A stretch of 43,244 nt of DNA, from NCBI GenBank assembly GCA_900319355.1, contig ONOC01000005.1:1-43244 (forward strand), in the 5' to 3' direction. Both the position numbers and the translations under genes were made by a program. Shown here piece after piece: positions 6,972 to 15,541 of this stretch. How positions within the stretch are numbered: the stretch's first letter is position 1; the number at the start of each line of letters is the position of its first letter. The notes under the pieces are model-generated. The model did no database searches, was not told the origin of the DNA, and was given only the letters and a program-made list of their open reading frames with translations. This DNA comes from an uncultured Eubacteriales bacterium. GTDB lineage: Bacteria; Bacillota; Clostridia; Lachnospirales; Lachnospiraceae.

Positions 6972-8129
6972 TCAGCTCCGCACAAATTTTCTGAGCTTCG
7001 GGATCACCTCGTTCAGCACTGCAAGCGCGGTATCAACTTCCTCCTCTGTCGTCAGCTCGGAAAAGCTGAACCGCACAGATGATTCAATCTCCGCAGCCGT
7101 CGCATGTACGGCCGTCAGCGTTGCGCTCGGCGCCCGGTGATGGCTTGAGCAGGCACTTCCCGCCGACACATAAATGCCACGGTCTTCCAGCGTGTGAAGC
7201 AGCACCTCGCTGCGCACACCGATAAACGATGCGTTGAGAATATTCGGTGCTCCCTTTCTCACATCGGCCGGTCCGTGGACGGTCACCTGTCCGAGCTGTT
7301 TCAGGCCGTCCGCCAGATGCGCCTTCAGACGGTACATCCGCTCGACATTTTCATCGAGATTCCTGTAGATCATCTCGGAGGCAAGACCGGTGCCCGCTGC
7401 GCCGGGAACATTGTCTGTACCGGAACGCATGCCGTTCTGCTGACCGCCGCCGTAAATGATGGGATCTATTCTGCATCTCTCATCGAGATATAAAAACCCG
7501 CTGCCCTTCGGGCCGTGGATCTTGTGTGAGCTGACGGAAAGCATGTCGATATTCATGCGTTTCGGATAAATGCGGAACTTGCCGAAGGACTGGATCGCGT
7601 CCACATGGAAATATGCCTTCGGACATTTCTCATGGACCATTTTTCCGATCTCTGCGACCGGTTCCACCGTCCCGATCTCGTTGTTCACCATCATGACAGT
7701 CACGAGAATGGTGTCGGGCGTCAGCGATTCCGCCAGTGCATCCATGCTGACATATCCCTCACCGTCAACGGGCAGCCGCACCACGTCATATCCCATTGCC
7801 TCAAGCCGTCCTGCCGGCTCCGCGATCGCCGAATGCTCAATCGCGGTAGTGATGATTCTTTTCCCTGCTCTTTTTTTTGCCGAGGCCGTGCCGAAGAGCG
7901 CCCAGTTGTTCGATTCCGTGCCGCCGGAGGTAAAATAAATCTCCTTCGGTTTCACACGCATGACACCGGCGATCTGTTCCTGCGCTTTCCGCAGATACTT
8001 CTCGGCATCTACGCCCTTCTGATGCATGGAGGACGGATTGCCGTAATCCTCGAGCATGAGTTTATATACAAGATCGGCGACTTCCTTATAACACCTTGTC
8101 GTCGCCGAATTATCCAGATAAATTTCCAT
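6972..8129 (-). CDS. Cysteine desulfurase (NifS/IscS-like)
   Basis: A 385-residue PLP-dependent enzyme that removes sulfur from cysteine as a protein-bound persulfide. The protein begins MEIYLDNSATT. His99 in IEHSA stacks on PLP, HVDAIQS binds it, and Lys203 in SSHKIHGPKG is the Schiff-base lysine. The catalytic cysteine is Cys327 in SAGSACSSHH, on the long flexible loop typical of the IscS-like group. AGGTGAG precedes the ATG. The pairing with thiI on the same strand mirrors the NifZ-ThiI pair of Bacillus, so 4-thiouridine synthesis is its likely job. No Fe-S scaffold gene is nearby. Length and motifs are complete. Confidence 0.93.
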   Translation of the reverse strand: MEIYLDNSATTRCYKEVADLVYKLMLEDYGNPSSMHQKGVDAEKYLRKAQEQIAGVMRVKPKEIYFTSGGTESNNWALFGTASAKKRAGKRIITTAIEHSAIAEPAGRLEAMGYDVVRLPVDGEGYVSMDALAESLTPDTILVTVMMVNNEIGTVEPVAEIGKMVHEKCPKAYFHVDAIQSFGKFRIYPKRMNIDMLSVSSHKIHGPKGSGFLYLDERCRIDPIIYGGGQQNGMRSGTDNVPGAAGTGLASEMIYRNLDENVERMYRLKAHLADGLKQLGQVTVHGPADVRKGAPNILNASFIGVRSEVLLHTLEDRGIYVSAGSACSSHHRAPSATLTAVHATAAEIESSVRFSFSELTTEEEVDTALAVLNEVIPKLRKFVRS

Positions 8130-8200
8130 TCTCTCTCACCTGTACCGCATATCATTCCGCCCGTCTCTGTCTTCAGGCGGAAAAATCCTCCGGCCGCATG

Positions 8201-8287
8201 CATCCTGCGCCTGCATCACGCATCCTGCGCCTGCATCACGCATCCTGCGCCCGCATCACGCATCCTGCGCCTGCATTATGAATCCTG
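8201..8287. repeat. 20-nt tandem repeat at the rsmE stop codon
   Basis: Four contiguous 20-nt units fill 8201-8280 (consensus CATCCTGCGCCTGCATCACG); the last unit differs near its end. Read on the minus strand, the last codons and stop of rsmE (CAGGATTCATAATGCAGGCG) align to the downstream units (CAGGATGCGTGATGCAGGCG). The array thus extends from inside the gene to about 8200. The repeated units all carry an in-register TGA where rsmE has TAA. Confidence 0.88.
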
Positions 8288-9019
8288 CTCCAGAAGATAC
8301 ATCAGAATGGACAGCGTCGTCATGCCGGCCGTCTCCGTACGCAGAATCCGTTTTCCCAGCGTGATCGGTTCAAAACCGGAGGCCTCAGCCTCCTTCACTT
8401 CCGCGTCGTCAAACCCGCCCTCGGGGCCGATCATGACGGCCACCGACTGTCCCGGTGTAATGGCATTCAGAATCCGCCTTGTTCCGGCCATACCGTCCTG
8501 GCGTTCATACGGGATCAGTTTCACATCGATATCCTGCGCCGCCTTCAGGGCTTCCTTAAACCGCATGACCTGCTTTACTTCAGGGATGATCAGCCGCTTT
8601 GACTGCTTTGCCGCCGCTTCCGAGATCGCATTCCAGCGGTTCACCTTCTGCACACCGCGCCTCTCATCCAGCTTCACAACACATCGGGAAGACGAAACGG
8701 GAATGACCGCAAAAGCGCCCAGTTCCACGGCTTTCTGAACAACGGTCTCCATTTTATCACCTTTGGGCAGGCATTGAAACAGATAAATTCTCGACGCCAG
8801 CTCCTTGCCCGGGCGCGACGCATCCTGCACCCTGAGGATGACGGCATCCTCCTCAAAGCGCTCAATGGAGCAGGTATACTCCCACTCATCTCCGGTGGAA
8901 ATCAGCACGGTATCTCCCGGTTTCATTCTGAGCACATGGCGGATGTGATTCACATCATCCCCGGTGATATTGACCTGTCCCTCATTCATCTGATACTTCT
9001 GAACAAAAAATCTGTACAT
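8276..9019 (-). CDS. rsmE: 16S rRNA m3U1498 methyltransferase RsmE
   Basis: A 247-residue SPOUT methyltransferase that methylates N3 of U1498 in 16S rRNA. The N-terminal PUA-like part starts MYRFFVQKYQ and holds HIRHVLRMKPGD. The C-terminal trefoil-knot part shows MIGPEGGF at about 197-203 and ITLGKRILRTETA at 219-231, the AdoMet-binding motifs. The start ATG follows AGAAGGAAC, itself a copy of the short repeats behind prmA. It lies 48 nt downstream of prmA, as is common in Clostridia. The stop codon is inside the 20-nt repeat array. Confidence 0.93.
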   Translation of the reverse strand: MYRFFVQKYQMNEGQVNITGDDVNHIRHVLRMKPGDTVLISTGDEWEYTCSIERFEEDAVILRVQDASRPGKELASRIYLFQCLPKGDKMETVVQKAVELGAFAVIPVSSSRCVVKLDERRGVQKVNRWNAISEAAAKQSKRLIIPEVKQVMRFKEALKAAQDIDVKLIPYERQDGMAGTRRILNAITPGQSVAVMIGPEGGFDDAEVKEAEASGFEPITLGKRILRTETAGMTTLSILMYLLEQDS

Positions 9020-9030
9020 GCGCCGTTCCT

Positions 9031-9078
9031 TCTCAGTTCTTCCCTCAGTCTTCCCTCAGTTCGTCTCTCAGTTCTTCC
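9031..9078. repeat. Short 11-13-nt imperfect tandem repeat at the prmA stop codon
   Basis: On the minus strand the sequence runs AGGAAGAACTGAG, AGACGAACTGAG, GGAAGACTGAG, GGAAGAACTGAG: four imperfect units of 11-13 nt. The first contains the prmA stop (AAC TGA). The array fills the prmA-rsmE gap almost completely and runs into the rsmE ribosome binding site. Confidence 0.8.
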
Positions 9079-10024
9079 TCGCGGTTATGCTGACCCATTC
9101 GCCCTGCTGTGTCTGCTCCACAATCTCGAGGCCGGCGTTCCGGCAGGCATCGAGCACCTTGTACGCCTGATCCTCCAGAATGCCGGAGGTGATATAGATG
9201 CCGCCCTTCTTCATGGCCGGCACGATGGCAGGCGTCATCGGCACCAGAATATCCGCCAGAATATTCGCCGTCACGATATCATACCGGTCATATCCGGCTC
9301 TGTCGCGCGTCGCGGGGTCGTCGATCATGTTGCCGATGATCATCTCAAACGCTTCGGACGGAATCTGATTGGCCTTTTTATTGTCCTCCACGGCGGGCAC
9401 CGCGCACTCATCCAGATCCGTCCCGAACACATGCCCCGCACCGAGTTTTACTGCCGTGATCCCGAGAATACCGCTGCCGGTCCCGGCGTCGAGCACCTCC
9501 ATGCCCGGCCGGATATACTTCTTCAGCTGGCGGATGCAGAGCTGTGTCGTCTCATGAAGTCCCGTCCCGAAAGCCGTACCGGGATCAATGTGAAGGATCA
9601 CTTTGTCCCTGTCCTCTTCCTTCACTTCCTCCCAGGAAGGCGTGATCAGGATGTCATCCACATAGAACTGATGAAAATACTGTTTCCAGTTATTGATCCA
9701 GTCCACGTCCTCCGTCTCAGACTCTTCAATCGTGCCCTCGCCGATGTCGCAGGTCTTCCGAAGTTCCTGAAGTGTCTGCTCCGCCTTCGCCAGAATGGCC
9801 CCGACATCCTCTTTCTCCGGATCCAGATAAAAATCCAGGTAGGCGATACCGTCATCCGCCGGCATGTCCGGCATGATATCCACAAACATCCTTGCTTTAT
9901 CTTCCTCGGAAAGCGGCGCTCTGTCTTCGATCTGGGCACCCTCGATTCCGCAGTCATACAGCGCGGAAATAATGATATCCTCTGCTTCCTCGCGCGTCTT
10001 CAGACGGTATTTCTTCCATTTCAT
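9068..10024 (-). CDS. prmA: Ribosomal protein L11 methyltransferase PrmA
   Basis: A 318-residue AdoMet-dependent enzyme that trimethylates ribosomal protein L11. The N-terminal substrate domain starts MKWKKYRLKT and is followed by WKQYFHQFYV. The signature DPGTAFGTGLHETT is at about 147-160, the AdoMet loop VLDAGTGSGILG at 177-188, and TANILADIL supplies the NxxxD-like catalytic region. The ATG at 10024 is preceded by AAGGAG; the longer open frame starting at 10069 would run through the terminator at 10052-10085, so it is rejected. It follows dnaJ, with a terminator and an unusual inverted repeat between them, so it probably has its own promoter. Its stop lies in a short tandem repeat. Confidence 0.94.
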   Translation of the reverse strand: MKWKKYRLKTREEAEDIIISALYDCGIEGAQIEDRAPLSEEDKARMFVDIMPDMPADDGIAYLDFYLDPEKEDVGAILAKAEQTLQELRKTCDIGEGTIEESETEDVDWINNWKQYFHQFYVDDILITPSWEEVKEEDRDKVILHIDPGTAFGTGLHETTQLCIRQLKKYIRPGMEVLDAGTGSGILGITAVKLGAGHVFGTDLDECAVPAVEDNKKANQIPSEAFEMIIGNMIDDPATRDRAGYDRYDIVTANILADILVPMTPAIVPAMKKGGIYITSGILEDQAYKVLDACRNAGLEIVEQTQQGEWVSITARKN

Positions 10025-10051
10025 CCTGTGATTCTCCTTTTTGATACAAAT

Positions 10052-10085
10052 AAAAAATGTGGCGAACATCGCTGCTCACCACATT
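10052..10085 (-). terminator. Terminator of the hrcA-grpE-dnaK-dnaJ operon
   Basis: On the minus strand AATGTGG and CCACATT close a stem extended inward by GAGCA and TGTTC around a GCGA loop, followed by a run of T residues (TTTTTTATT). It stands between dnaJ and prmA. A TATAAT string at 10083-10088 overlaps the hairpin base but has no good -35 box. Confidence 0.85.
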
Positions 10086-10104
10086 ATACCTGTCCTGTAC
10101 TGTA

Positions 10105-10213
10105 TAAGTCCAGTCGCATGTCACAGACATCCCTGCTCACCCGGATGGTATGCAGGGTACCCCTGTGACTTTGCGACGCAAAATCACGAAGTGCGAAGCA
10201 GCGCGCGGACTTA
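10105..10213. repeat. Nested multi-part inverted repeat behind dnaJ
   Basis: Four pairs of arms are nested around one centre: AAGTCC (10106-10111) with GGACTT (10207-10212), TCGCA (10114) with TGCGA (10172), GTCACAG (10120-10126) with CTGTGAC (10163-10169), and CCCTGC (10131-10136) with GCAGGG (10152-10157). The right side has an extra 30-nt bulge that can fold alone (CAC GAA GTG). The outer right arm includes the dnaJ stop codon. The arrangement looks like a structured RNA or a small palindromic mobile element rather than a terminator. Confidence 0.7.
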
Positions 10214-11338
10214 CAGACGAAATCCCCGTTTCTTTTTCGGGCCCGTACCGTTTACCGCTTCATCGAACTGAGTCAGCAGTTCCTTTGCTTCTCTGCTGAG
10301 ATGCGTCGGTGTCTCCACCACCAGCGTCACGTACTGGTCGCCGCGTGCATTTTTATTGTGGATGGAAGGCACACCTTTGTTTCTGAGACGAATTCTGGTG
10401 TTGGTCTGTGTACCGGGCTGTACGGTGTACTGCACATCTCCGTCAACCGTGTGAAGCACAATATCCCCGCCGAGTGCCGCCTGGGCATAGGAAATCTTCG
10501 CCGTAGAGAAAATATTGACACCGTCCCGCTGGAATTCGGGATCCGGAGCCACCGAAACCTGCACCAGCAGATCGCCTCTCGGCCCGCCGTTCACGCCGGG
10601 TTCGCCCTTGTCACGGATGCGTACGCTCTGGCCGTCATCGATGCCGGCAGGAATGTCCACGCGGATTTTTTTCTTTACTGATACAAAACCGGTACCCATG
10701 CAGTCCGGGCACTTGCTGCGGATGATCTTTCCGGTACCGCCGCAGTCAGGACATGTCGTGATATTCTGAATCATACCGAACATGGAGCGCTGTGTCTGCC
10801 GGATCTGACCGGTTCCATGACATTTCGGGCACTGTTCAGGCGAGGTGCCGGGCTTTGCGCCGGTTCCTCCGCAGGTGTGACAGGTGTCCTTCAGTGTCAG
10901 CTCCAGTTCCTTCGTACAGCCGAAGACGGCTTCCCTGAAGGTCAGATGAACACCGGCACGCAGTGACGCGCCTCTTCTGGGACCATTGCCCGTGTTTCTC
11001 CTGCCGCCGTTTCCGAACAGATCGCCGAAAATATCGCCAAAGCCCGAATCGCCGAAAATATCGCCGAAGTCAAATCCTTCAAATCCGCCCGCACCGGCAC
11101 CGCCGTTTTCAAACGCGGCGAAGCCGAACTGGTCATACTGCCTTCTCTTTTCCGGATCAGAAAGAACAGAGTAGGCTTCTGTCGCTTCCTTGAATTTTTC
11201 CTCCGCTTCCTTGGAAGGATTGACATCCGGATGATACTTTTTCGCCAGTTTGCGGTAGGCACGCTTCAGCGTTTCCTGGTCCGCATTTCTGTCGACCCCC
11301 AGTACCTCGTAATAATCTCTCTTATTCTGATCAGCCAT
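10211..11338 (-). CDS. dnaJ: Chaperone DnaJ
   Basis: A 375-residue type I Hsp40 co-chaperone that stimulates DnaK ATPase and holds unfolded proteins. The J domain has the HPD motif at 36-38 (KKYHPDVN). A Gly/Phe-rich linker follows ([15 protein letters not shown], with three GFGDIFGD-like steps). Four zinc-binding CxxCxGxG repeats are complete: [24 protein letters not shown] and CPDCMGTG. The C-terminal substrate domains carry [19 protein letters not shown] precedes the ATG. It is last in the heat-shock operon, 97 nt after dnaK, with a partial terminator in that gap. Confidence 0.96.
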   Translation of the reverse strand: MADQNKRDYYEVLGVDRNADQETLKRAYRKLAKKYHPDVNPSKEAEEKFKEATEAYSVLSDPEKRRQYDQFGFAAFENGGAGAGGFEGFDFGDIFGDSGFGDIFGDLFGNGGRRNTGNGPRRGASLRAGVHLTFREAVFGCTKELELTLKDTCHTCGGTGAKPGTSPEQCPKCHGTGQIRQTQRSMFGMIQNITTCPDCGGTGKIIRSKCPDCMGTGFVSVKKKIRVDIPAGIDDGQSVRIRDKGEPGVNGGPRGDLLVQVSVAPDPEFQRDGVNIFSTAKISYAQAALGGDIVLHTVDGDVQYTVQPGTQTNTRIRLRNKGVPSIHNKNARGDQYVTLVVETPTHLSREAKELLTQFDEAVNGTGPKKKRGFRL

Positions 11339-11371
11339 ACAAAGTAACCTCTTACCTGATTTTTAACCCTC

Positions 11372-11400
11372 AAAAGGGCCATTGCCGGAGGCAACAGCCC
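11372..11400 (-). terminator. Intra-operon terminator between dnaK and dnaJ
   Basis: On the minus strand GGGC-TG-TTGCC-TCC-GGCAA-TG-GCCC is followed by TTTT. A second small hairpin, CCCTTTTGAGGG, overlaps its end and is followed by TTAAAAA. It probably lowers dnaJ expression relative to dnaK. Confidence 0.6.
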
Positions 11401-11435
11401 TGTCATGCATCGTCCTGTTACGGATGAGTATAAGA

Positions 11436-13376
<1,941 letters not shown>

Positions 13377-13394
13377 TCAATCTGTGACGCTCCG

Positions 13395-14156
13395 TCAGTT
13401 GGCTACTTTCACCATGCTGTGACGGATGACGGTGTCTTTAAATTTATAACCCTTCTGAAGCTCCTGGGTGACGATGTTCTCACCGACATCCGGGTTTTCT
13501 TCATGCATGACCGCATTGTGGAGGTTCGGATCAAATTCCTTTCCCTCCGCTTCAATGGCGGTGACGCCGAGATCGGTCAGCGCCTTTTCGAGCTGTCTGT
13601 AAACCTTTGACATGCCGTCCACAAACGGATCGTTCGTATCAGCATTCTTCAGCCCCCGCTCAAAACTGTCTACGACATCAAGGATCTTCGCCACCGCATC
13701 GCCGGCACCCATGTCATACATGGCCGCTTTTTCTTTTTCCGTGCGCTTGCGGTAATTGTCGAACTCAGCCATCTGGCGCTGCAGCCTGTCTGTCAGCTCG
13801 GCAATTTTCTCATCCTTTTTGTCTTTCTTTTCTTTCTTATCTTCGTCAGCGGACTGACCGCTGCTGCCCGTTTCTTCCTTACCGGCATCTCCGGAGGCTT
13901 TTTTCTTATTTTCAGCCTTCTTCCCGGCCTTCTGTTCCTCCGTGCCGTCCGTGCGGGATCCTGCGGACTCTTCCGCTGTGCCTTTTCCGGCCTTTTCCGC
14001 TCTGTCTTCCGGCTCCGCTGTATTTACCTTCTGATCTTCACCGGATGAAGCCTGGCCTTCTGCTTTTTTCTTTTCTTCCTCTGTCATGCCGCTGTCTTCT
14101 TTCCTGTACTGATTCCTCTGTTTATTTCCTGTCTTTCTGTTTCTTCTGCCTGACAC
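13395..14156 (-). CDS. grpE: Nucleotide exchange factor GrpE with a long low-complexity N-terminus
   Basis: A 253-residue GrpE that releases ADP from DnaK. The conserved part is the C-terminal half: the coiled-coil helix ELTDRLQRQMAEFDNYRKRTEKEK, then VDSFERGL and the beta domain ending NIVTQELQKGYKFKDTVIRHSMVKVAN. The first about 105 residues are a Lys/Glu/Ala/Gly-rich disordered stretch, longer than in most family members. I take the GTG at 14156, because an excellent GGGAGGTGATC binding site stands in front of it and overlaps the hrcA stop. An ATG at 14087 is possible but has a poorer site. It is second in the heat-shock operon. Confidence 0.93.
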   Translation of the reverse strand: MSGRRNRKTGNKQRNQYRKEDSGMTEEEKKKAEGQASSGEDQKVNTAEPEDRAEKAGKGTAEESAGSRTDGTEEQKAGKKAENKKKASGDAGKEETGSSGQSADEDKKEKKDKKDEKIAELTDRLQRQMAEFDNYRKRTEKEKAAMYDMGAGDAVAKILDVVDSFERGLKNADTNDPFVDGMSKVYRQLEKALTDLGVTAIEAEGKEFDPNLHNAVMHEENPDVGENIVTQELQKGYKFKDTVIRHSMVKVAN

Positions 14157-14160
14157 CTGA

Positions 14161-15309
14161 TCACCTCCCGTTCGTACTGTCGTCGGAATGTGTCTCTATC
14201 TTCGGTGTGCTGCCCGAATGTGTAAGCTTTGCATCTCCATTGCCAAACAGGGAATTCATCTCCTTTTTCAGTTCTTTCAGGTTGTCTACCACTTTTTTGT
14301 AATCCATTCGTCTGGGTCCGACGATGGCAACCGTGCCCTTCATGCCGTCTCCCAGATTGTAATTGGCTGTAACAATGGAACAGTCCTTCATGCCTTCGGG
14401 AAGTTCCTTCCCGATATACGCCTTGATGTCCGTTCCCTCGCCCTCACCCGGTGCCGTACTGCGGATCACCTCAGCGAGCTCCTTCTTGTCGGCAAAGGTG
14501 CCGATCAGTTCCTTCGCATTCTGTGAATCGGAAAGCTCCGGATAATCAAAAATATTCGTCGCGCCGCTGGTGTATATCGGCATATCGTCATCCGGCTGGA
14601 TGGCCTCAGCGACACTGTCGATCACGCTGCTGATCACTTCACTGTGGACGCCTGCCTCCTGCTTCATTCTGGTAATCGTCTCCAGATTGATCTCGGAAAT
14701 GCTCTTGCCGTTCAGTTCATTGTTCAGCAGAAGATTCAGCTTCAGAAGCTCGTCGTCATCGACTGGCTCGCTGACCTGGATCATCTGGTTCTTCACCAGA
14801 TTGCCGTTGGCTACGATCACGGCCAGAAGCTGCGTCTCGTTAACCTTGGACAGCTGAATGAACTTGATGCTGTTCTGGTGGTAGGACGGTCCGGCAATCA
14901 TGGCCGAGTAATTGGTGTTCTGAGCCAGCACCTGAACAACCTGCTGAAGAACTTTCTCCAGTCTGTCAGTCCTGCTGATCATCAGATTCCTGAAATCCTC
15001 GCCTTTTTCCTTTCCGTTCTCACCGCTGTCCGCTGCCTCGCTCTCCTGGTTTCTTTCTGCCAGAAGCTCGTTGACATACAGACGGTAGCCTTTATCCGAG
15101 GGGATCCTGCCTGCCGACGTATGCGGCTGAATGATGTATCCCATCTCCTCGAGGTCGCTCATTTCATTCCGGATGGTCGCTGAACTCAGATGCAGATCCG
15201 TATACTTCGAAATCGTTCTGGATCCGACCGGTTCGCCAGTTTCCAGATAAGTCTGTATGATGGCTTTTAATATGGTTCTTTTCCTGTCGTCCAGTGTATC
15301 GTCTTTCAT
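14161..15309 (-). CDS. hrcA: Heat-inducible transcription repressor HrcA
   Basis: A 382-residue repressor that binds CIRCE operators when helped by GroEL. The N-terminal winged helix has RKRTILKAIIQTYLETGEPVGSRTISKYTDLHLSSATIRNEMSDLEEMGYI, followed by HTSAGRIPSDKGYRLYV, a very conserved hinge. The C-terminal GAF-like/dimer parts include AMIAGPSYHQ and VAIVGPRRMDY. The open frame extends to 15345, but those codons lie inside the CIRCE element. The ATG at 15309 follows AGGGG and is the sensible start. It is somewhat longer than typical (about 345), with a Gly/Glu-rich patch at ESEAADSGENGKEKGE. It is the first gene of an autoregulated operon. Confidence 0.95.
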   Translation of the reverse strand: MKDDTLDDRKRTILKAIIQTYLETGEPVGSRTISKYTDLHLSSATIRNEMSDLEEMGYIIQPHTSAGRIPSDKGYRLYVNELLAERNQESEAADSGENGKEKGEDFRNLMISRTDRLEKVLQQVVQVLAQNTNYSAMIAGPSYHQNSIKFIQLSKVNETQLLAVIVANGNLVKNQMIQVSEPVDDDELLKLNLLLNNELNGKSISEINLETITRMKQEAGVHSEVISSVIDSVAEAIQPDDDMPIYTSGATNIFDYPELSDSQNAKELIGTFADKKELAEVIRSTAPGEGEGTDIKAYIGKELPEGMKDCSIVTANYNLGDGMKGTVAIVGPRRMDYKKVVDNLKELKKEMNSLFGNGDAKLTHSGSTPKIETHSDDSTNGR

Positions 15310-15334
15310 CTGAATCCCCTGTCCTTCGGTTCTG

Positions 15335-15361
15335 TTAGCACTCAAATTTGAAGAGTGCTAA
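15335..15361. promoter_or_regulatory. CIRCE operator (HrcA binding site)
   Basis: TTAGCACTC, nine spacer bases, GAGTGCTAA: a perfect copy of the CIRCE inverted repeat. It covers the likely transcription start downstream of the promoter at 15376-15404 and lies 26 nt before the hrcA ATG. Confidence 0.98.
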
Positions 15362-15375
15362 TATCTACGTTTCAA

Positions 15376-15404
15376 ATAATAGTACCAGCCGCAAAATTTG
15401 TCAA
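15376..15404 (-). promoter_or_regulatory. Sigma-A promoter of the heat-shock operon
   Basis: On the minus strand TTGACA (15399-15404), a 17-nt spacer and TATTAT (15376-15381). The -35 is perfect and the -10 is five of six. The CIRCE element begins 14 nt downstream, so HrcA would block initiation directly. Confidence 0.92.
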
Positions 15405-15415
15405 CACCGTTTTAT

Positions 15416-15447
15416 AAAAAAAACAGGGCTGCCATCAGGCAGTCCTG
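15416..15447 (-). terminator. Terminator of the nusB-to-recN operon
   Basis: On the minus strand CAGGACTGCC, TGAT, GGCAGCCCTG form a 10-nt stem with one mismatch, followed by eight T residues (15416-15423). It lies about 85 nt after the recN stop, beyond a tandem repeat, and just before the hrcA promoter. Confidence 0.88.
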
Positions 15448-15464
15448 TCACATCATGATATCTC

Positions 15465-15541
15465 TCTTTATGCTGAATTTCTTTATCTCTGAATCTCTTT
15501 ATATCTGAATTTCTTTTATTTCTGAATTTCTTTTATTTCTT
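15465..15541. repeat. 16-17-nt A/T-rich tandem repeat at the recN stop codon
   Basis: On the minus strand two identical units AAATAAAAGAAATTCAG are followed by ATATAAAGAGATTCAG, AGATAAAGAAATTCAG and a fading CATAAAGAGAG. The first unit contains the recN stop (TAA at 15533-15535). Its base composition is strikingly different from the surrounding GC-rich DNA. Confidence 0.88.

Noticed and set aside
10083-10088. TATAAT as a prmA promoter
   Set aside because: It overlaps the base of the dnaJ terminator hairpin and has no acceptable -35 box.
8774-10168. 464-codon plus-strand open frame opposite rsmE and prmA
   Set aside because: Spans two well-supported opposite genes and the gap between them.
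15310-15345. Longer hrcA reading frame starting at 15345
   Set aside because: The added codons lie inside the CIRCE operator and include the likely transcript start.
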